A model generated the notes under the pieces. It saw nothing but the letters and a program-made list of their open reading frames with translations, had not been told where the DNA came from and ran no database searches. Source: Methylophilaceae bacterium (GTDB lineage: Bacteria; Pseudomonadota; Gammaproteobacteria; Burkholderiales; Methylophilaceae). From it: DNA of 64,000 nt. Position numbers and translations under genes: made by a program. Positions 57,201 to 64,000 of this stretch are shown piece after piece. How positions within the stretch are numbered: position 1 is the first letter of the stretch; each line of letters opens with the position of its first letter. The stretch is taken from NCBI GenBank assembly GCA_018398995.1, contig CP073759.1:1380311-1444310 (forward strand), read 5' to 3'.

Positions 57201-60200
57201 GATTGATCGGACTGATTAATGCCAACACGTCGTTGCCTGTAACGGCGACGGCGGCAACGGGCGGTGCTGGTGTTGTGACGCTGACGGCAGACTCTCCGGG
57301 CACAGCCTTTACGGCAACGGCAACGGATAGTAACCGTGCGGCGTTAGAGCAGGTTGATACGGTGACGATTAGTAACATTGAGGAGGGTGATTCATTTACG
57401 ATCACCGTCAACGGCACAGCCTTTACGTATACGGCTACTGCAGGTGATGCGAATGAGGATGCGGTTCGCGATGGATTGATCGGACTGATTAATGCCAACA
57501 CGTCGTTGCCTGTAACGGCGACGGCGGCAACGGGCGGTGCTGGTGTTGTGACGCTGACGGCAGACTCTCCGGGCACAGCCTTTACGGCAACGGCAACGGA
57601 TAGTAACCGTGCGGCGTTAGAGCAGGTTGATACGGTGACGATTAGTAACATTGAGGAGGGTGATTCATTTACGATCACCGTCAACGGCACAGCCTTTACG
57701 TATACGGCTACTGCAGGTGATGCGAATGAGGATGCGGTTCGCGATGGATTGATCGGACTGATTAATGCCAACACGTCGTTGCCTGTAACGGCGACGGCGG
57801 CAACGGGCGGTGCTGGTGTTGTGACGCTGACGGCAGACTCTCCGGGCACAGCCTTTACGGCAACGGCAACGGATAGTAACCGTGCGGCGTTAGAGCAGGT
57901 TGATACGGTGACGATTAGTAACATTGAGGAGGGTGATTCATTTACGATCACCGTCAACGGCACAGCCTTTACGTATACGGCTACTGCAGGTGATGCGAAT
58001 GAGGATGCGGTTCGCGATGGATTGATCGGACTGATTAATGCCAACACGTCGTTGCCTGTAACGGCGACGGCGGCAACGGGCGGTGCTGGTGTTGTGACGC
58101 TGACGGCAGACTCTCCGGGCACAGCCTTTACGGCAACGGCAACGGATAGTAACCGTGCGGCGTTAGAGCAGGTTGATACGGTGACGATTAGTAACATTGA
58201 GGAGGGTGATTCATTTACGATCACCGTCAACGGCACAGCCTTTACGTATACGGCTACGGCAGGTGATGCGAATGAGGATGCGGTTCGCGATGGATTGATC
58301 GGACTGATTAATGCCAACACGTCGTTGCCTGTAACGGCGACGGCGGCAACGGGCGGTGCTGGTGTTGTGACGCTGACGGCAGACTCTCCGGGCACAGCCT
58401 TTACGGCAACGGCAACGGATAGTAACCGTGCGGCGTTAGAGCAGGTTGATACGGTGACGATTAGTAACATTGAGGAGGGTGATTCATTTACGATCACCGT
58501 CAACGGCACAGCCTTTACGTATACGGCTACGGCAGGTGATGCGAATGAGGATGCGGTTCGCGATGGATTGATCGGACTGATTAATGCCAACACGTCGTTG
58601 CCTGTAACGGCGACGGCGGCAACGGGCGGTGCTGGTGTTGTGACGCTGACGGCAGACTCTCCGGGCACAGCCTTTACGGCAACGGCAACGGATAGTAACC
58701 GTGCGGGTACGGAACAGATTGATCTGATTTCAATTGCGGGAAATGTTGAGGCAGGAGACACATACACCGCAACGATCAATGGGGTGGCTTATACCTATAC
58801 AAGCTCTGCTGGCCAGACGCTAACCCAAGTACGTAACGGTTTGATTGATGTGATTAATGATCCCGTTACTGGTTCGAGCGATGTAACTGCTTCGGCATCA
58901 GGTGGGGTTGGAGGTATTACGCTAACTGCTAAACAAGTTGGTATTGTGATTACTTTATCGGTGCAGGCGCAGAATGCGCAAGATATAGCTCAATTCGACA
59001 CAATTACCCTGTCTGGTACCTATGAGATCGGTGATGCGATCCAGGTAACGGTCAATGGAAATACTGTGACTTACACCGTAGTGCTGCAGGATCTGAGCGC
59101 AAATGGTGATGGCACAGGCGGCCCTGTGGCGGGTAATAGTACAACCGCGCTAAATAATATCCGCGCCAACCTAATTACAGAGATCAACAACTCAGGCACG
59201 GTCGCACCGATAGTGACTGCCGCTGCGGGTGTGACAGATCGGACAGTTACCTTAACAGCCACCGCCCCAGGAACGGCGTTTACAGCTTCTGTTACATCGG
59301 TTAATCGTGCCGCTCTTGGTATTGACGACACGCAGGTGATGGCGTTTTTGGGTTCGACACCTGCGACGCTTGCGGGAGCGACTGATCAGCAGGCATTGCT
59401 TGCAACCTCGGTGGCAAACGTTACGCTGGGTGCGACGAATCAAGATGCGGTGCAGGCAACTTCAGTAGCTAATGTTACGGCTGGGGCTACTAATCAAGAT
59501 GCGGTGCAGGCAACCTCAGTGGCCAATGTTACCTTGGGTGCGACTAACCAGGATGCAGTGCAGGCAACTTCGGTAGCCAATGTGACGGCCGGTGCGTCAG
59601 ATAACCAAGAGGCGTCACGTGCTTCTTCAGTGGCCAACGTTACTTTGGGAGCTACTAACCAAGATGCAGTGCAGGCAACTTCGGTCGCTAATGTTACGGC
59701 TGGGGCTACTAACCAAGATGCGGTTCAGGCAACTTCGGTCGCTAATGTTACGGCTGGGGCTACTAACCAAGATGCGGTTCAGGCAACTTCGGTCGCTAAT
59801 GTTACGGCTGGGGCTACTAACCAAGATGCGGTTCAGGCAACTTCGGTCGCCAATGTCACAGCTGGAGCTACTAATCAGGATGCGGTGCAGGCAACTTCGG
59901 TAGCGAATGTTGCTGCGGGTTCGGATGGCACTCAAACAGCAACTTATGTTCTTGATACTGCAGCAGGCGTTAGTGATCAGCAGAGGAGTTTTGTGTCGAT
60001 CTCGGGTGTTGTTGAGGCCGGGGACGTATTTAGTATTACGATTGATGCAGTAACTTTCTCTTATACGGCGATTGCTGGCGATGGGTTAAACAACATTCGT
60101 GACGCATTAATTGACAGAATAAACAATGACAGTCCAGGAGTGGTGCCGGTAACTGCATCATCTCCAGGTGGTTTAGGGCAGATCGAGCTGCTTGCAGATG

Positions 60201-63200
60201 CGGATAATACGCCTTTTACTGGCAGTGCTGTGGCAACGAATAGTGCGGCGGTAGAGCAGGTTGATACGGTGACGATTAGTAACATTGAGGAGGGTGATTC
60301 ATTTACGATCACCGTCAACGGCACAGCCTTTACGTATACGGCTACTGCAGGTGATGCGAATGAGGATGCGGTTCGCGATGGATTGATCGGACTGATTAAT
60401 GCCAACACGTCGTTGCCTGTAACGGCGACGGCGGCAACGGGCGGTGCTGGTGTTGTGACGCTGACGGCAGACTCTCCGGGCACAGCCTTTACGGCAACGG
60501 CAACGGATAGTAACCGTGCGGCGTTAGAGCAGGTTGATACGGTGACGATTAGTAACATTGAGGAGGGTGATTCATTTACGATCACCGTCAACGGCACAGC
60601 CTTTACGTATACGGCTACTGCAGGTGATGCGAATGAGGATGCGGTTCGCGATGGATTGATCGGACTGATTAATGCCAACACGTCGTTGCCTGTAACGGCG
60701 ACGGCGGCAACGGGCGGTGCTGGTGTTGTGACGCTGACGGCAGACTCTCCGGGCACAGCCTTTACGGCAACGGCAACGGATAGTAACCGTGCGGCGTTAG
60801 AGCAGGTTGATACGGTGACGATTAGTAACATTGAGGAGGGTGATTCATTTACGATCACCGTCAACGGCACAGCCTTTACGTATACGGCTACTGCAGGTGA
60901 TGCGAATGAGGATGCGGTTCGCGATGGATTGATCGGACTGATTAATGCCAACACGTCGTTGCCTGTAACGGCGACGGCGGCAACGGGCGGTGCTGGTGTT
61001 GTGACGCTGACGGCAGACTCTCCGGGCACAGCCTTTACGGCAACGGCAACGGATAGTAACCGTGCGGCGTTAGAGCAGGTTGATACGGTGACGATTAGTA
61101 ACATTGAGGAGGGTGATTCATTTACGATCACCGTCAACGGCACAGCCTTTACGTATACGGCTACTGCAGGTGATGCGAATGAGGATGCGGTTCGCGATGG
61201 ATTGATCGGACTGATTAATGCCAACACGTCGTTGCCTGTAACGGCGACGGCGGCAACGGGCGGTGCTGGTGTTGTGACGCTGACGGCAGACTCTCCGGGC
61301 ACAGCCTTTACGGCAACGGCAACGGATAGTAACCGTGCGGCGTTAGAGCAGGTTGATACGGTGACGATTAGTAACATTGAGGAGGGTGATTCATTTACGA
61401 TCACCGTCAACGGCACAGCCTTTACGTATACGGCTACTGCAGGTGATGCGAATGAGGATGCGGTTCGCGATGGATTGATCGGACTGATTAATGCCAACAC
61501 GTCGTTGCCTGTAACGGCGACGGCGGCAACGGGCGGTGCTGGTGTTGTGACGCTGACGGCAGACTCTCCGGGCACAGCCTTTACGGCAACGGCAACGGAT
61601 AGTAACCGTGCGGCGTTAGAGCAGGTTGATACGGTGACGATTAGTAACATTGAGGAGGGTGATTCATTTACGATCACCGTCAACGGCACAGCCTTTACGT
61701 ATACGGCTACGGCAGGTGATGCGAATGAGGATGCGGTTCGCGATGGATTGATCGGACTGATTAATGCCAACACGTCGTTGCCTGTAACGGCGACGGCGGC
61801 AACGGGCGGTGCTGGTGTTGTGACGCTGACGGCAGACTCTCCGGGCACAGCCTTTACGGCAACGGCAACGGATAGTAACCGTGCGGCGTTAGAGCAGGTT
61901 GATACGGTGACGATTAGTAACATTGAGGAGGGTGATTCATTTACGATCACCGTCAACGGCACAGCCTTTACGTATACGGCTACTGCAGGTGATGCGAATG
62001 AGGATGCGGTTCGCGATGGATTGATCGGACTGATTAATGCCAACACGTCGTTGCCTGTAACGGCGACGGCGGCAACGGGCGGTGCTGGTGTTGTGACGCT
62101 GACGGCAGACTCTCCGGGCACAGCCTTTACGGCAACGGCAACGGATAGTAACCGTGCGGCGTTAGAGCAGGTTGATACGGTGACGATTAGTAACATTGAG
62201 GAGGGTGATTCATTTACGATCACCGTCAACGGCACAGCCTTTACGTATACGGCTACGGCAGGTGATGCGAATGAGGATGCGGTTCGCGATGGATTGATCG
62301 GACTGATTAATGCCAACACGTCGTTGCCTGTAACGGCGACGGCGGCAACGGGCGGTGCTGGTGTTGTGACGCTGACGGCAGACTCTCCGGGCACAGCCTT
62401 TACGGCAACGGCAACGGATAGTAACCGTGCGGCGTTAGAGCAGGTTGATACGGTGACGATTAGTAACATTGAGGAGGGTGATTCATTTACGATCACCGTC
62501 AACGGCACAGCCTTTACGTATACGGCTACTGCAGGTGATGCGAATGAGGATGCGGTTCGCGATGGATTGATCGGACTGATTAATGCCAACACGTCGTTGC
62601 CTGTAACGGCGACGGCGGCAACGGGCGGTGCTGGTGTTGTGACGCTGACGGCAGACTCTCCGGGCACAGCCTTTACGGCAACGGCAACGGATAGTAACCG
62701 TGCGGCGTTAGAGCAGGTTGATACGGTGACGATTAGTAACATTGAGGAGGGTGATTCATTTACGATCACCGTCAACGGCACAGCCTTTACGTATACGGCT
62801 ACGGCAGGTGATGCGAATGAGGATGCGGTTCGCGATGGATTGATCGGACTGATTAATGCCAACACGTCGTTGCCTGTAACGGCGACGGCGGCAACGGGCG
62901 GTGCTGGTGTTGTGACGCTGACGGCAGACTCTCCGGGCACAGCCTTTACGGCAACGGCAACGGATAGTAACCGTGCGGGTACGGAACAGATTGATCTGAT
63001 TTCAATTGCGGGAAATGTTGAGGCAGGAGACACATACACCGCAACGATCAATGGGGTGGCTTATACCTATACAAGCTCTGCTGGCCAGACGCTAACCCAA
63101 GTACGTAACGGTTTGATTGATGTGATTAATGATCCCGTTACTGGTTCGAGCGATGTAACTGCTTCGGCATCAGGTGGGGTTGGAGGTATTACGCTAACTG

Positions 63201-64000
63201 CTAAACAAGTTGGTATTGTGATTACTTTATCGGTGCAGGCGCAGAATGCGCAAGATATAGCTCAATTCGACACAATTACCCTGTCTGGTACCTATGAGAT
63301 CGGTGATGCGATCCAGGTAACGGTCAATGGAAATACTGTGACTTACACCGTAGTGCTGCAGGATCTGAGCGCAAATGGTGATGGCACAGGCGGCCCTGTG
63401 GCGGGTAATAGTACAACCGCGCTAAATAATATCCGCGCCAACCTAATTACAGAGATCAACAACTCAGGCACGGTCGCACCGATAGTGACTGCCGCTGCGG
63501 GTGTGACAGATCGGACAGTTACCTTAACAGCCACCGCCCCAGGAACGGCGTTTTTGTCGGAAGTTAACACCGGGAACGTTGGATCAAGTCAACAGCAAGT
63601 TCAGGTAACAATTCTCGAGGTCCCAGATGACTCGATATCGGTTTCGATTAATGGTACTGAATTTATTTATGATGTGCTTCCTGGAGATACAGTTGAACAG
63701 ATTCGAGATGCTTTAGTAAATGCAATCACACTTGGTTCTGAGCCTGTGTCAGCATCGAATGGCGTTACTGCCGACGTATTCATCATAACGGCAGATAGTT
63801 CAGGAACAACTTTTTCTATAAGTGCCAATGACTCACCGGCGCTTCTTAATCAGTATGATGTTGTAACTAATTTTCAACCATTTTTCGATACCTTATCTAT
63901 TGATACTTCTTCAGTGATTAAGTTGAATGGCAATTATGGACAAGACTCTGTTGTGGATGACGTCACAACTGCCGCAAGTTCAATCGGGATGATTACGGTG
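54227..64000 (+). CDS. Giant adhesin, main repetitive segment (continues past window)
   Basis: From the last T5 site the frame is open for 3258 codons to the window end. Order: end of Ig-like repeat 6; another Ig-like domain (SPTVAITVVDLSNQISPIITGTAEADS); an acidic region with GSPNSQVLNIFNNGG; 18-aa VANVT repeats; a domain starting GSDGTQTATYVLDTAAGVSDQQ; ten 91-aa repeats (TVTISNIEEGDSFTITVNG...); a junction domain (GTEQIDLISIAGNVEAGDTYTATING); then the whole set again, and finally a diverged region (SEVNTGNVGSSQQQ...). No RTX nonapeptides or C-terminal secretion signal appear before the edge. Exported, in all likelihood, by the type I system encoded at 43.4-48.4 kb. Confidence 0.85.
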   Translation, partial: MQDFSAENGVLSDLSVAEDRLSATLTLTPDATIEDTANVVSLTGANFTDAAGNLGTGTGTSNSYAVDTVSPTVAITVVDLSNQISPIITGTAEADSVVTLTISGATYSAITSNFGVWSVNTSEIPPTSGSLNVIFGGNNTLTAISTDAAGNQSNPFSQSFHLAAAETTSVAQGLNFIINADDADNAIFDGPGSLEMLGSPNSQVLNIFNNGGSIIETGFGADQINLGEDSGEDRIVIGTENVDINFLVDNVVLGEDSQIAARAYTQLNQNILAGGEDEDVTIAITRINSSLGIDDTQVMAFLGSTPATLAGATDQQALLATSVANVTLGATNQDAVQATSVANVTAGATNQDAVQATSVANVTLGATNQDAVQATSVANVTAGASDNQEASRASSVANVTLGATNQDAVQATSVANVTAGATNQDAVQATSVANVTAGATNQDAVQATSVANVTAGATNQDAVQATSVANVAAGSDGTQTATYVLDTAAGVSDQQRSFVSISGVVEAGDVFSITIDAVTFSYTAIAGDGLNNIRDALIDRINNDSPGVVPVTASSPGGLGQIELLADADNTPFTGSAVATNSAAVEQVDTVTISNIEEGDSFTITVNGTAFTYTATAGDANEDAVRDGLIGLINANTSLPVTATAATGGAGVVTLTADSPGTAFTATATDSNRAALEQVDTVTISNIEEGDSFTITVNGTAFTYTATAGDANEDAVRDGLIGLINANTSLPVTATAATGGAGVVTLTADSPGTAFTATATDSNRAALEQVDTVTISNIEEGDSFTITVNGTAFTYTATAGDANEDAVRDGLIGLINANTSLPVTATAATGGAGVVTLTADSPGTAFTATATDSNRAALEQVDTVTISNIEEGDSFTITVNGTAFTYTATAGDANEDAVRDGLIGLINANTSLPVTATAATGGAGVVTLTADSPGTAFTATATDSNRAALEQVDTVTISNIEEGDSFTITVNGTAFTYTATAGDANEDAVRDGLIGLINANTSLPVTATAATGGAGVVTLTADSPGTAFTATATDSNRAALEQVDTVTISNIEEGDSFTITVNGTAFTYTATAGDANEDAVRDGLIGLINANTSLPVTATAATGGAGVVTLTADSPGTAFTATATDSNRAALEQVDTVTISNIEEGDSFTITVNGTAFTYTATAGDANEDAVRDGLIGLINANTSLPVTATAATGGAGVVTLTADSPGTAFTATATDSNRAALEQVDTVTISNIEEGDSFTITVNGTAFTYTATAGDANEDAVRDGLIGLINANTSLPVTATAATGGAGVVTLTADSPGTAFTATATDSNRAALEQVDTVTISNIEEGDSFTITVNGTAFTYTATAGDANEDAVRDGLIGLINANTSLPVTATAATGGAGVVTLTADSPGTAFTATATDSNRAALEQVDTVTISNIEEGDSFTITVNGTAFTYTATAGDANEDAVRDGLIGLINANTSLPVTATAATGGAGVVTLTADSPGTAFTATATDSNRAGTEQIDLISIAGNVEAGDTYTATINGVAYTYTSSAGQTLTQVRNGLIDVINDPVTGSSDVTASASGGVGGITLTAKQVGIVITLSVQAQNAQDIAQFDTITLSGTYEIGDAIQVTVNGNTVTYTVVLQDLSANGDGTGGPVAGNSTTALNNIRANLITEINNSGTVAPIVTAAAGVTDRTVTLTATAPGTAFTASVTSVNRAALGIDDTQVMAFLGSTPATLAGATDQQALLATSVANVTLGATNQDAVQATSVANVTAGATNQDAVQATSVANVTLGATNQDAVQATSVANVTAGASDNQEASRASSVANVTLGATNQDAVQATSVANVTAGATNQDAVQATSVANVTAGATNQDAVQATSVANVTAGATNQDAVQATSVANVTAGATNQDAVQATSVANVAAGSDGTQTATYVLDTAAGVSDQQRSFVSISGVVEAGDVFSITIDAVTFSYTAIAGDGLNNIRDALIDRINNDSPGVVPVTASSPGGLGQIELLADADNTPFTGSAVATNSAAVEQVDTVTISNIEEGDSFTITVNGTAFTYTATAGDANEDAVRDGLIGLINANTSLPVTATAATGGAGVVTLTADSPGTAFTATATDSNRAALEQVDTVTISNIEEGDSFTITVNGTAFTYTATAGDANEDAVRDGLIGLINANTSLPVTATAATGGAGVVTLTADSPGTAFTATATDSNRAALEQVDTVTISNIEEGDSFTITVNGTAFTYTATAGDANEDAVRDGLIGLINANTSLPVTATAATGGAGVVTLTADSPGTAFTATATDSNRAALEQVDTVTISNIEEGDSFTITVNGTAFTYTATAGDANEDAVRDGLIGLINANTSLPVTATAATGGAGVVTLTADSPGTAFTATATDSNRAALEQVDTVTISNIEEGDSFTITVNGTAFTYTATAGDANEDAVRDGLIGLINANTSLPVTATAATGGAGVVTLTADSPGTAFTATATDSNRAALEQVDTVTISNIEEGDSFTITVNGTAFTYTATAGDANEDAVRDGLIGLINANTSLPVTATAATGGAGVVTLTADSPGTAFTATATDSNRAALEQVDTVTISNIEEGDSFTITVNGTAFTYTATAGDANEDAVRDGLIGLINANTSLPVTATAATGGAGVVTLTADSPGTAFTATATDSNRAALEQVDTVTISNIEEGDSFTITVNGTAFTYTATAGDANEDAVRDGLIGLINANTSLPVTATAATGGAGVVTLTADSPGTAFTATATDSNRAALEQVDTVTISNIEEGDSFTITVNGTAFTYTATAGDANEDAVRDGLIGLINANTSLPVTATAATGGAGVVTLTADSPGTAFTATATDSNRAALEQVDTVTISNIEEGDSFTITVNGTAFTYTATAGDANEDAVRDGLIGLINANTSLPVTATAATGGAGVVTLTADSPGTAFTATATDSNRAGTEQIDLISIAGNVEAGDTYTATINGVAYTYTSSAGQTLTQVRNGLIDVINDPVTGSSDVTASASGGVGGITLTAKQVGIVITLSVQAQNAQDIAQFDTITLSGTYEIGDAIQVTVNGNTVTYTVVLQDLSANGDGTGGPVAGNSTTALNNIRANLITEINNSGTVAPIVTAAAGVTDRTVTLTATAPGTAFLSEVNTGNVGSSQQQVQVTILEVPDDSISVSINGTEFIYDVLPGDTVEQIRDALVNAITLGSEPVSASNGVTADVFIITADSSGTTFSISANDSPALLNQYDVVTNFQPFFDTLSIDTSSVIKLNGNYGQDSVVDDVTTAASSIGMITV
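55190..55624 (+). repeat. 18-aa (54-bp) VANVT repeats, array 1
   Basis: Eight units of the type SVANVT(L/A)GATNQDAVQAT, one of them variant and 19 residues long (SVANVTAGASDNQEASRAS). Confidence 0.9.
55988..58717 (+). repeat. Ten 91-aa (273-bp) repeats, array 1
   Basis: Exact 273-base period, ten units. The only variation I found is a synonymous Thr codon (ACT or ACG, in GCT-ACN-GCA-GGT); the order is T G T G T T T T G G. Confidence 0.92.
59408..59896 (+). repeat. 18-aa VANVT repeats, array 2
   Basis: Nine units, i.e. array 1 plus one additional unit of the type SVANVTAGATNQDAVQAT. Confidence 0.9.
60260..62989 (+). repeat. Ten 91-aa repeats, array 2
   Basis: Same unit as array 1; the synonymous Thr site runs T T T T T G T G T G, a different order from array 1. 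Confidence 0.92.

Larger units (their letters stand above)
55095..59281 (+). repeat. 4.2-kb in-frame macro-duplication, copy 1
   Basis: Runs from CTCTTGGTATTGACGAC to GGAACGGCGTTT and recurs at 59313-63553. Period 4218 bases (1406 codons). It contains one 18-aa repeat fewer than copy 2. Confidence 0.9.
59313..63553 (+). repeat. 4.2-kb in-frame macro-duplication, copy 2
   Basis: Partner of 55095-59281, 54 bases longer because of one additional 18-aa unit. Confidence 0.9.

Noticed and set aside
55789-58779. 996-codon minus-strand open frame (and its twin at 60061-63051)
   Set aside because: It is antisense to the in-frame 91-aa adhesin repeats; a perfectly periodic array without stops in one unit gives a long antisense frame automatically. 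The translation has no start context and is not protein-like.

Overview
The window reads like a chromosome segment of a low- to mid-GC betaproteobacterium, most likely Methylophilaceae/Nitrosomonadales (inferred from the housekeeping genes and their style; no taxonomic search was possible). From 1 to 13.3 kb it is an ordinary core region: secD (cut by the window edge) and yajC, an iron-storage cluster (bfd and two complementary bacterioferritin subunits), tgt, a frameshifted GGDEF protein, pssA, a leucine-rich leader peptide before leuA, an EamA exporter, a HAD phosphatase, a CcsA/YpjD-type membrane protein, ffh and tRNA-Lys(TTT).

From tRNA-Lys onward the region is accessory. A decayed copy of the tRNA 3' half plus its terminator lies at 17.5 kb. 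Between the two copies sit a POT peptide transporter, a secreted cupin and a RHH/ParE-type toxin-antitoxin pair with its own palindromic operator. Decayed IS3-family remnants (18.8-20.1 kb) lead into two tandem autotransporter genes that share about 4.18 kb of apparently identical sequence.

The most interesting locus is at 30.1-33.2 kb. A cyanophycin-synthetase-like ATP-grasp protein, whose Mur-ligase P-loop equivalent is gone, is divergent from a previously unmarked 32-codon peptide gene with a strong ribosome binding site. The peptide gene is followed by an HExxH protein of the alphaKG-HExxH peptide-hydroxylase type. Together they look like a small ribosomal-peptide modification (RiPP-like) system. 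Next to it, between copies of one IS3-family element, are APS kinase (cysC), a decayed vapBC pair and a PAPS-type sulfotransferase, i.e. a donor-plus-user sulfation pair. A bactofilin - M23 peptidase - bactofilin operon follows (39.3-41.2 kb).

The right third is a large-adhesin system: a LapB/LapC/TolC-like type I secretion operon on the minus strand (43.4-48.4 kb), an intact-looking IS3-family element, and a giant repetitive adhesin gene (50.4 kb to beyond the window end). That gene contains 219-aa Ig-like repeats, 18-aa repeats and 91-aa repeats, the latter two nested in a 4.2-kb duplication. Its reading frame is broken by T6-to-T5 contractions in four of the six 219-aa repeats. Such homopolymer changes recur in the window (GGDEF gene, IS copies, adhesin); they may be biological or sequencing/assembly error. 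The 4-kb identical duplications should also be treated as assembly-sensitive.
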